From NCBI GenBank assembly GCA_021813025.1, contig JAKAME010000043.1, positions 1-12,056 of the forward strand: a stretch of DNA of 12,056 nucleotides, given 5' to 3'. Every line of letters starts with the position of its first letter. The stretch's first letter is position 1. The position numbers and the translations under genes are program-made. Below the pieces are notes generated by a model, which ran no database searches, was not told the DNA's origin, and saw nothing but the letters and a program-made list of their open reading frames with translations. This stretch comes from Microcaldota archaeon. Lineage in GTDB: Archaea; Micrarchaeota; Micrarchaeia; Anstonellales; Anstonellaceae. This document shows positions 6,866 through 12,056 of the stretch, piece after piece.

Positions 6866-8071
6866 TCAGCGGACAGTGGCGCCAAGCTTGTGCATGCCGT
6901 TCTGCATGAATTTCGCAGGCATGTGCCTGAACGCCGTCTTGTAGTCGAGCAGCCCGGTAGGAGTCATCGGCACCAGCTTGACGTTGTAGGTGTTGATGAT
7001 GAAGCCCATGATGGGGTCCTGGCTCAGGCGCAGGGTCGCCTTGAAGGCATCATTCTCGGTCTTGCACAGCACGCCCCATTCCTTGAGGCCCAAGTTGGCC
7101 ACCCCGTAGAAGAATCCGGTCACCTTGTAAGGGCCGAAGAGGCGGAAGTAGTCAGCCAGGTTCTTTCCGCCCATGGCGAACACCTGCCCCGCGCTATACG
7201 CGCTGCCGTCGAGGAGGGTGATGGCGGCCTCGCGGGCGTTGTGGACGTCCGACTGGTGGAAGAGGCCGTACTTCGGATTCTGGATTGCCGTCCGGCCAGT
7301 CTGCTCATTGCCGGATTTCTGCTCGTCCTTCTTGCGGGCCAGCTCGAACGTCTTGTCGAAGAACGTATGGAGATGGGTGTTGGCGTCGACGCGGTAATAC
7401 TGGTTCTCGTGGTAGTTCTGCACCCCGGCGGTGAGCCTGATGCCGAGGTGCTTGAGCGCGGTGTCGCTGTCAATCGTCTGCCGCAAAATCTTCTTCTGCT
7501 CATACGCATGCGCCGGGATGTCGTCGATGCTGCGGACCCAGTTCCCGGCCATGGTGCCGTCGTGGTTGTGCACCATCTTCATGAAGGTTTCGAGGTTCTC
7601 GCCGGTCTTGATTTTCATGCTGAATTTCCCGTAAGTAAACGTGGGCTTTTCGGCCAGGATGACGTCCTCGAGCACCTTGACCGCTTCCTGGGCATGGGTC
7701 ATGCCGCAATTGGTGGGGCAGTTGGGCTTGATTTGGATGTCCAAGTAGCTGAATTTCCTGCCGTCAGCGCCCTCCCGCAGGGAGGCGTTTCCATGGGACG
7801 CCACGTGGATGTAAATGTCCGGCTGGATGCCCTGCAGGTCCATGTACTGGTGCATGCTGTGGAAGACGATAGACTTTATCTCGCCCCTGATTTCGTGAGT
7901 GATGAAAGTGCCGGCCGCCGCGATGCGCGCTACCTCGATTATGGTGCCTTTTTCCGCGTACTTCTCGGTAAGCTCGGCCATGGCTTCGTTATGGCTCTTG
8001 GGGATGTCCCGCGAGTCGGCGCATCCGACGATGACATGGACCTCGGCATTCTTCGCTTTCGTGTCTGCCAT
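6866..8071 (-). CDS. Carbonic-anhydrase-like protein of unknown function, 401 aa
   Basis: I do not recognise a named family for the whole protein. The first 100 residues recall a beta-carbonic anhydrase core in the right order: VHVIVGCADSRDI (C17-x-D19-x-R21), EVARIAAAG (46-54; compare VVRTAGN), a central helix (about 66-79) and IYIHVASHGN with H93 where the zinc-binding histidine would be. The usual Cys two residues after the Gly (HSGCG) is missing. C118 and C122 (CPTNC) follow nearby and could supply a ligand. Residues 125-401 are an extra region with no match I know, containing His-rich stretches (MVHNHDG, NTHLHTF, HQSDVHN). No signal peptide or membrane helix is seen, so it should be cytoplasmic. 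The start is fixed by a GAGGTGG ribosome site 4 nt upstream. Its neighbour downstream is a true carbonic anhydrase. A zinc hydrolase or a substrate-binding role is possible. Confidence 0.8.
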   Translation of the reverse strand: MADTKAKNAEVHVIVGCADSRDIPKSHNEAMAELTEKYAEKGTIIEVARIAAAGTFITHEIRGEIKSIVFHSMHQYMDLQGIQPDIYIHVASHGNASLREGADGRKFSYLDIQIKPNCPTNCGMTHAQEAVKVLEDVILAEKPTFTYGKFSMKIKTGENLETFMKMVHNHDGTMAGNWVRSIDDIPAHAYEQKKILRQTIDSDTALKHLGIRLTAGVQNYHENQYYRVDANTHLHTFFDKTFELARKKDEQKSGNEQTGRTAIQNPKYGLFHQSDVHNAREAAITLLDGSAYSAGQVFAMGGKNLADYFRLFGPYKVTGFFYGVANLGLKEWGVLCKTENDAFKATLRLSQDPIMGFIINTYNVKLVPMTPTGLLDYKTAFRHMPAKFMQNGMHKLGATVR

Positions 8072-8075
8072 CTTT

Positions 8076-8082
8076 CCACCTC
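8076..8082 (-). promoter_or_regulatory. Strong ribosome-binding site of the CA-like gene
   Basis: GAGGTGG on the minus strand complements the 3' end of archaeal 16S rRNA and ends 4 nt before the ATG at 8071. It fixes that start and shows this gene is not leaderless. Confidence 0.75.
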
Positions 8083-8128
8083 ATCCTGTTTGAAGCTAAA
8101 GCGATGTTATTCTGTGTTATCTAGTAGC

Positions 8129-8136
8129 ATTATATG
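8129..8136 (-). promoter_or_regulatory. TATA box of the CA-like gene
   Basis: The minus strand reads CATATAAT, with its first base 65 nt before the ATG at 8071, giving a predicted leader of about 35 nt that includes the ribosome site. It sits inside a small inverted repeat, AGCAT-TAT-ATGCT (8126-8138), which might be a regulator site or chance. The box lies 10 nt past the stop of the Lon-like gene, so this gene probably has its own promoter. Confidence 0.5.
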
Positions 8137-8145
8137 CTTATATTC

Positions 8146-10188
8146 CTATCGCCGCCCTCTGTCCCTCCTCTTCATCTTCTCAATGGCGCGCCCTATCCCC
8201 ACTCCAAGCGCCAGCACCATGAGCAGCAGCACGAGGGCAACGAGCGCGTCGGAGAGGCGGAGGCTTCCAAGAGTGCCCGCCTGCCCGCCCGCCGCCGCGC
8301 CAGAAACACCCTGTGTCCGGCTGCCCGCGCTCCAGTTTCCAATCCCGTTTTTCGCATCCGCGCTTATGGGGTTGCCCTGCTCCAGCCAGCCGGCCTGCCC
8401 CTGCCTGCCGGCCGCCTGCACGCCAAGCTCCATCAGCTCGTCCATGCGCCTGGCCATGGATTCCACGCGCCGCACGTCCGCGGCGCCGGGATTCGCCGGG
8501 TCCTGCGCCTGCAGGTAGGCCCCCTGCGAGGCATAGACGCGCCCCCACAGGCTTGAGAACGAATCGCCGGTTATGAGAGCGGCGGACGGGGATGGCCGGC
8601 CCGGGGACGGCGCGTTTGTTTCATTCGCCTGCCCGTCCTCCGCCCCCTGCGCCTCGGCCGCGTCCAGCGAGCCCTGCACATAAGCGGCATCAAAGAGCGC
8701 GGCAGCCCATTCGTGGCGGACGAGCGAGCGGTTCGCAATCATGGCATGCCATTGCATGTCCCCGTCTGCAAGCGGGCTGTCGGCCAGGCGCGAGAGGGTG
8801 CCGCGCACGGATGCGCGCGCGAGCAGGGCCAGGGCGCTGTCGTTGACGGGCCCGCCGCCGTTCTCACGCGCGATGTAAAGCAGCTGGGTTCCGGCGTCGC
8901 ACCATGCCTGCGCGTAATACACCTCTCGCAGGGCGATGTAGCGCTCCTCCGAGCTGGTGTCCAGCGCGACGTTCTTTTTCACGTCCTCTATTTTCTGCAA
9001 AGACCATGCCATGCGCGCGCTGCCGCCCGCAGCCCACTCGAAGTTGGAGGCGCTCAGGTTCACTGCCGGCGCGCGGCGGATGCAGTCCAGCACCCTGTCG
9101 GCCTCGCCCTCCACGTCCGGGTCGTGCGCCGGCAGGGTGAGGAAGGCGGCATCCACCTGCGAGAGGAAGGCGTTGTTGGCCGCCGTGTACCCATAGCCCA
9201 TGGAGATGAGGCGGCTGTTGTCGTCAATCTGGCGGCGGAAGTAATCCCCGTAGAGCGGCTGGGCGAACACGCCGCCCGCCTGCAGGCGCGCGGCCAGCAG
9301 GTCGTTGAGCGAGCGCGCCACCCTCCCGAAAGCCTGCTCCTCGCCGCCCGCCTTCCATTGCGCGAGGTTTGCGGGGAGCGGCTCGTTCTGCAAATCATAA
9401 TGCGGCTCAATCGGCCTGCCCGCCGGGCTGGCTGCCACGGCCATGGCCTCGTCAAGGCTCCTCACCTCCACGCTGCTGAAATTGCGCTCCTGCCCCAGGC
9501 GCTGCAGCAGGATGTTCTCATACAGCTGCTGGCGCGGGGTGATGATGGCGCTCATGCCTCCCCGCGCGCTGGCCTGCGCCTTGTCTATGATGCCCCCCAC
9601 CGGCCCCGCGCGCCCTCCGGGCAGGATGGCGCCGGTCACGCTGACGTCCGGGCGTATGCTCTGGTTGGTGAGGGCTGCCCGCAGCGCAACGGTCATGGCC
9701 ATGCCCGCCGACGGGCCGTCAACCGAGGGCGCGCCCATGCCCTGCTGGATGTAGAAATGCACCTCGCACCGCTCCGGGCTGATGTCAAGGCCGCGGAAAG
9801 CCTCCTGCACCGCGGTCTTCTGCGAATCCTGCGTGCTCAGGCCCACCATGGGCTCCACCGTGGTGAGCACGTCTCCGCTGCCGGGCTGCGTCGTGGCCGT
9901 AATCCGCAGCAGGTCGCCCTCCTGATTTTCCACGACAGCCGGCACCGTGATGCTGCGCGAGGCGATTGGGCAGAGCCCGCTTCCCGGATGCGAATAGGCG
10001 GACTGCCCCATTGCGGGCGAGGCGAAGACTGCGGCCGTCTCCGGCGCCAGCGAACCGGCAGAAGCGGCCGGCCCCGGCGCATTCGAACCTGCGGCCGCCG
10101 CCGCGGCGCCGCCGAGAATGAGCAGCAGGGCGAGGCTCGTCAGCGCATAAGCCCGCAGTACCTGCGCTGCCGGGGCATTGTTTTCCAT
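8146..10188 (-). CDS. Membrane-anchored Lon-like (S16) serine protease without ATPase domain
   Basis: The protease domain lies at about residues 78-255. The catalytic serine is S160 in SVDGPSAG (155-162), and the catalytic lysine is K203 in GPVGGIIDKAQAS. Their spacing of 43 residues equals that in E. coli Lon (S679/K722). No AAA+ module is present (no Walker motifs anywhere). A hydrophobic N-terminal segment (about 11-33) and a C-terminal helix (about 645-668) followed by a very basic tail (KMKRRDRGRR) suggest that both ends are anchored, with the protease outside. The layout resembles archaeal secreted S16 proteases of the COG1750 kind. Residues 270-640 form an Ala/Arg-rich, mainly helical region of unknown role, with a Pro/Ser/Asn-rich patch near 535-555. 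Lacking an unfoldase, it should cut loose or already unfolded envelope proteins. The ATG start agrees with a TATA box 31 nt upstream. It is divergent from a GTPase gene. Confidence 0.88.
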   Translation of the reverse strand: MENNAPAAQVLRAYALTSLALLLILGGAAAAAAGSNAPGPAASAGSLAPETAAVFASPAMGQSAYSHPGSGLCPIASRSITVPAVVENQEGDLLRITATTQPGSGDVLTTVEPMVGLSTQDSQKTAVQEAFRGLDISPERCEVHFYIQQGMGAPSVDGPSAGMAMTVALRAALTNQSIRPDVSVTGAILPGGRAGPVGGIIDKAQASARGGMSAIITPRQQLYENILLQRLGQERNFSSVEVRSLDEAMAVAASPAGRPIEPHYDLQNEPLPANLAQWKAGGEEQAFGRVARSLNDLLAARLQAGGVFAQPLYGDYFRRQIDDNSRLISMGYGYTAANNAFLSQVDAAFLTLPAHDPDVEGEADRVLDCIRRAPAVNLSASNFEWAAGGSARMAWSLQKIEDVKKNVALDTSSEERYIALREVYYAQAWCDAGTQLLYIARENGGGPVNDSALALLARASVRGTLSRLADSPLADGDMQWHAMIANRSLVRHEWAAALFDAAYVQGSLDAAEAQGAEDGQANETNAPSPGRPSPSAALITGDSFSSLWGRVYASQGAYLQAQDPANPGAADVRRVESMARRMDELMELGVQAAGRQGQAGWLEQGNPISADAKNGIGNWSAGSRTQGVSGAAAGGQAGTLGSLRLSDALVALVLLLMVLALGVGIGRAIEKMKRRDRGRR

Positions 10189-10211
10189 GAAGGGGCTAAC
10201 TGCGGGCTTCT

Positions 10212-10219
10212 TTTAAATG
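10212..10219 (-). promoter_or_regulatory. TATA box for Lon-like protease
   Basis: The minus strand reads ATTTAAAA. Its first base is 31 nt before the ATG at 10188, so a leaderless transcript is predicted. It shares the 186-nt divergent interval with the GTPase promoter; the remainder of that interval is C/T-rich and shows nothing else. Confidence 0.65.
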
Positions 10220-10336
10220 ATATTCCAAAATCGCGCCAAACTCCCCGGCGCCTGCACGCTTCCGCCCCAAAACCTTCCCAAAAAGCCCAATCTGCCCCGT
10301 CTCTCCCCGCCTTTTTCCGGCCCGCTGCCCGTGCGC

Positions 10337-10345
10337 TTTTTATAA
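10337..10345 (+). promoter_or_regulatory. TATA box for GTPase gene
   Basis: TTTTTATAA begins 38 nt before the ATG at 10375, predicting a leader of about 8 nt. No Shine-Dalgarno site is visible in that short leader. Confidence 0.6.
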
Positions 10346-10374
10346 TCTTCCACCCATCACCATTCGTTGGGACT

Positions 10375-10995
10375 ATGTGGCAGCGTCTGTTCAACTTTTT
10401 GCGCAAACTCCTCCTGCGGAGGAAGAAGGTGCGCCTCGGCTTCTACGGCAGCACCAACGTGGGCAAGACCACCCTCGCCAACCGCATAGCCATGGACCTC
10501 GTCGGCGAGCCGGTGGGCACGGTCTCCCCAATCCCGCACGAGACGCGCGCGGTGATGCGCAAGGAGCACGTCGAGCTCAAGGCTTCGGGCTACGCACTTG
10601 TCATGGATTTGCTCGACATGCCGGGCATCGCGGTGAAAGTGGATTACCGCGACTTCATGGAATACGGCCTGGGCAAATCCGAGGCCCAGTCGCGCGCCAA
10701 GGAGGCCACCCGCGGAATCGTGGAGGCCATCAAGTGGCTTGAGAACGTCGACGCCGCGCTTGTGATTGTGGATTCAACAGAGGAGCCCTACAACCAGGTC
10801 AACATCACCCTGCTTGGCAACCTCGAGGCCAAGAGCATCCCGCTTCTTGTGGTGGCCAACAAAATAGATTTGCCCGGCGCCAACACAGGCCGCGTGCGCG
10901 AGGCCTTCCCGCAGTATCCCGTGGTGGAAGTGTCCGCCGCAACCGGCGAGAACATGGAGCGGCTCTACGACGAGCTGGCAGTCCATCTTTTGTAA
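10375..10995 (+). CDS. Small Era/Der-like GTPase, 206 aa
   Basis: The five G motifs are complete: G1 GSTNVGKTT (25-33), G2 threonine in PHET (54-57), G3 DMPG (81-84), G4 NKID (162-165) and G5 SAATGE (187-192). This places it in the TrmE-Era-EngA-like group of P-loop GTPases. The segment between G3 and G4 contains an insertion (about 88-118, KVDYRDFMEYG onward). The N-terminus is a basic amphipathic helix (MWQRLFNFLRKLLLRRKK), suited to contact with membrane or rRNA. It lacks the KH domain of bacterial Era, so a ribosome assembly role is only one possibility. The frame stays open far upstream of the ATG, but that part is antisense to the protease gene. The ATG at 10375 follows a TATA box and precedes G1 by the normal distance. 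Confidence 0.88.
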   Translation: MWQRLFNFLRKLLLRRKKVRLGFYGSTNVGKTTLANRIAMDLVGEPVGTVSPIPHETRAVMRKEHVELKASGYALVMDLLDMPGIAVKVDYRDFMEYGLGKSEAQSRAKEATRGIVEAIKWLENVDAALVIVDSTEEPYNQVNITLLGNLEAKSIPLLVVANKIDLPGANTGRVREAFPQYPVVEVSAATGENMERLYDELAVHLL

Positions 10996-11012
10996 GGCTT
11001 GATGCTCGCTGG

Positions 11013-11018
11013 TTTTTT
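11013..11018 (+). terminator. T6 terminator after GTPase gene
   Basis: A TTTTTT run lies 18 nt after the TAA stop. Oligo-T tracts of this kind terminate archaeal RNA polymerase without a hairpin, and the next gene has its own promoter 20 nt further on. Confidence 0.5.
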
Positions 11019-11037
11019 GTCAAAGCCAAGAGAAAGA

Positions 11038-11045
11038 TTATATAT
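11038..11045 (+). promoter_or_regulatory. TATA box of the 143-aa gene
   Basis: TTATATAT begins 43 nt before the ATG at 11081, predicting a leader of about 13 nt that would include the AAGGTGAT ribosome site. Purine-rich AAGAGAAAG just upstream resembles a BRE-type element. Confidence 0.65.
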
Positions 11046-11067
11046 GCGTCACAACACAGATTACAAC

Positions 11068-11075
11068 AAGGTGAT
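11068..11075 (+). promoter_or_regulatory. Ribosome-binding site fixing the start at 11081
   Basis: AAGGTGAT complements the 16S rRNA tail and ends 5 nt before the ATG at 11081. It overlaps the alternative in-frame TTG at 11075, which makes that codon an unlikely start. Confidence 0.7.
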
Positions 11076-11080
11076 TGAAT

Positions 11081-11512
11081 ATGCCTATCGTTCTCCCAGC
11101 CACACGCGCCCCGTCCGGACCAGAAATGCACCCCCCGCTCGGCGGCAAGAAACCAGTCTACGTGCTTGTCAACTTTGAAGGTAACAGACTCGATTCTCTC
11201 CCGCGTCCGGTTGGTGAAAGAGCATCAGGAGTTGTTGTGGACATCTCAAAGAACAAGATTTATGGAACGCTCGCTTACCCTCTCACTATGGGCAATATAA
11301 TGAAATTGTGTCCAGACAAAATGACGATTGTGAAACCTATCAATGACAATAAGGTCGGAATAAGGACGAAGGAATGGGTTCCTTCGCACCCCCAGTACCA
11401 TCTGGAGGCGGAAGCCAATATACTCAAAGCCAATATAGTCAACAAGGCTCACCGCTCATACTCGCTGGAGCTGGAGGCGTGCGAGTTTCTCGGCCTGCCT
11501 CTCCTGAACTAA
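11081..11512 (+). CDS. Unrecognised protein, 143 aa
   Basis: I do not recognise a family. The first 25 residues are Pro-rich and probably flexible (ATRAPSGPEMHPPLGGKKP). A compact alpha/beta region follows: strand VYVLVNF (26-32), strand GVVVDISKN (50-58), strand MTIVKPI (81-87), VGIRTKEWVP (92-101) and a C-terminal helix (about 106-136). There are two cysteines (77 and 134). No signal peptide or membrane segment is seen, so it is probably cytoplasmic. Promoter and ribosome site are both strong, suggesting good expression. Base composition is less GC-rich than the flanking genes, with codons such as AAT, AAA and ATA more common, which hints at foreign origin or different selection. It stands alone between terminator and promoter signals. 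Confidence 0.75.
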   Translation: MPIVLPATRAPSGPEMHPPLGGKKPVYVLVNFEGNRLDSLPRPVGERASGVVVDISKNKIYGTLAYPLTMGNIMKLCPDKMTIVKPINDNKVGIRTKEWVPSHPQYHLEAEANILKANIVNKAHRSYSLELEACEFLGLPLLN

Positions 11513-11565
11513 GGCGGCCGCATAAGCTCTTGCCCAATATTGGCAAAGCCAGCCTTACCGATTTG

Positions 11566-11573
11566 CATATTAA
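11566..11573 (+). promoter_or_regulatory. TATA box for Zn-ribbon gene
   Basis: CATATTAA begins 30 nt before the ATG at 11596, matching the leaderless spacing of other genes here. Upstream, CCAATATTGG (11534-11543) is a perfect 10-bp palindrome and could be either a regulator site or part of the preceding transcript's end. Confidence 0.6.
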
Positions 11574-11595
11574 TCCTTCTTTCTCATAGCGCCCC

Positions 11596-12056
11596 ATGCA
11601 CCGCTGCCTAAAATGCGGACGAACCGTCGCTTCGGTCAACGAGATAGCGGAAGGCTGCCCGTGCGGCTCCAAGGTTTTCGTCTTCAGCCGCCTCGAGGGC
11701 GAAGCTGCGGATTCCGGCTCAATCGCCGTCCTGCCGCAGATGGGCGGAAAAGAAGTCCCGCCTGTAGCCAACGGCCACGCTCCCATGCAAAACGGGCATC
11801 CCGCTTCCGGGAAAACGGATGAAAAATCCCCGGCCGCAGAGGCGCCGGCAAAAGCCGTGCCTGCGCCTGCAACCGAGGCAGAGCCTGTCCTGCCCAAGCC
11901 TTCCTCTGCAAAATCCGAATCGCCTTCCCCGCCGTCCGCCCCTCCCGAACCTGCGCAGACTTCCTCTTCCCTCCCCTCGCCGGCGCCGCTTCAGCCATCA
12001 TCTTCCAAACTTTCCCCGATTTCCTCCTCCGTGGCCTCGGCCATCATCCAGATCGG
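11596..12056 (+). CDS. Zn-ribbon protein with long disordered linker (3' truncated by window)
   Basis: The frame runs open to the window edge, 153 codons without a stop. The N-terminus is a compact zinc ribbon with C4-x2-C7 and C21-x-C23 (MHRCLKCG, then GCPCGSKVFVFSR). This matches the archaeal Zn-ribbon family COG3364/DUF2072, also called OapC for its location near replication origins in some archaea. From residue about 35 onward the sequence becomes rich in Pro, Ala, Ser, Glu and Lys and is probably disordered; it ends with a possible helix (SSVASAIIQI). Archaeal relatives often carry a further C-terminal part after such a linker, which would lie outside the window. The TATA box 30 nt upstream supports a leaderless start at 11596. 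The molecular function is unknown; nucleic-acid binding is plausible. Confidence 0.78.
   Translation, partial: MHRCLKCGRTVASVNEIAEGCPCGSKVFVFSRLEGEAADSGSIAVLPQMGGKEVPPVANGHAPMQNGHPASGKTDEKSPAAEAPAKAVPAPATEAEPVLPKPSSAKSESPSPPSAPPEPAQTSSSLPSPAPLQPSSSKLSPISSSVASAIIQI

Noticed and set aside
8126..8138. AGCAT-TAT-ATGCT inverted repeat as a separate operator
   Set aside because: It is only 5 bp per arm and coincides with an AT-rich TATA box, so chance is a sufficient explanation; it is noted only within the promoter entry.
6890..8518. Plus-strand open frame of 542 codons
   Set aside because: It lies opposite the CA-like gene and the end of the protease gene, crosses their intergenic promoter, and shows no domain or sensible start signals.
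8713..10374. Long plus-strand open frame running into the GTPase gene
   Set aside because: It is antisense to the protease gene, whose catalytic motifs are clear. The composition is Arg/Ala/Gly-rich as expected for a GC-rich shadow frame, and the GTPase has its own TATA box and ATG at 10375.
11513..11595. Possible small RNA or tRNA before the Zn-ribbon gene
   Set aside because: No cloverleaf, conserved tRNA boxes or stable long stem is visible; the CCAATATTGG palindrome is too short on its own.
1..12056. CRISPR array, insertion sequence or other mobile element
   Set aside because: No regularly spaced direct repeats of suitable length, transposase motifs or terminal inverted repeats were seen.

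Overview
The window reads as a GC-rich archaeal chromosome segment. Archaeal identity rests on three things. A class-1 release factor of the aRF1/eRF1 type is encoded. TATA boxes (for example TATTTAAA and TTTATATA) begin about 30 nt before several start codons, giving leaderless genes, while other genes carry GGTG-type ribosome sites. The S-layer end, the membrane Lon-like protease and the amino-terminal Zn ribbon are also archaeal in style. Small secreted cysteine-containing proteins of this kind suggest a DPANN lineage such as Micrarchaeota or Diapherotrites, but that placement is inference.

Layout. The left edge (2-304, +) is the C-terminal end of an S-layer protein, closed by a strong hairpin and T-rich terminator. 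A two-gene cell-surface operon follows (476-2542 and 2562-3107, +): a 688-residue double-spanning protein and a 181-residue single-anchor protein, neither recognised. A secreted ChaN/TIKI/EreA-like protein (3171-4256, +) has visibly lower GC than its neighbours and a bacterial look. It converges on aRF1 (4298-5527, -). A RelE/ParE-type toxin-antitoxin pair (5661-5900 and 5913-6176, +) follows, with an unusual operator of four half-sites phased every 10 bp just upstream.

The right half holds three minus-strand genes: a beta-carbonic anhydrase (6205-6768), a 401-residue protein whose N-terminus looks like a diverged carbonic anhydrase (6866-8071), and a membrane-anchored, ATPase-free Lon-like (S16) protease (8146-10188). 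A small Era/Der-like GTPase (10375-10995, +) diverges from the protease. An unrecognised 143-residue protein (11081-11512, +) and the start of a Zn-ribbon protein with a long proline/serine/alanine-rich linker (11596-end, +) close the window.

How they fit together. Most of the window is single-gene housekeeping and envelope functions rather than one large operon. The left half concerns the cell surface (S-layer, two surface proteins, secreted ChaN-like protein), and the externally facing Lon-like protease may belong to envelope quality control. The two neighbouring carbonic-anhydrase-type genes are the best candidate for something undescribed, followed by the phased toxin-antitoxin operator and the surface-protein pair. 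No CRISPR array, insertion sequence, rRNA or tRNA was seen.
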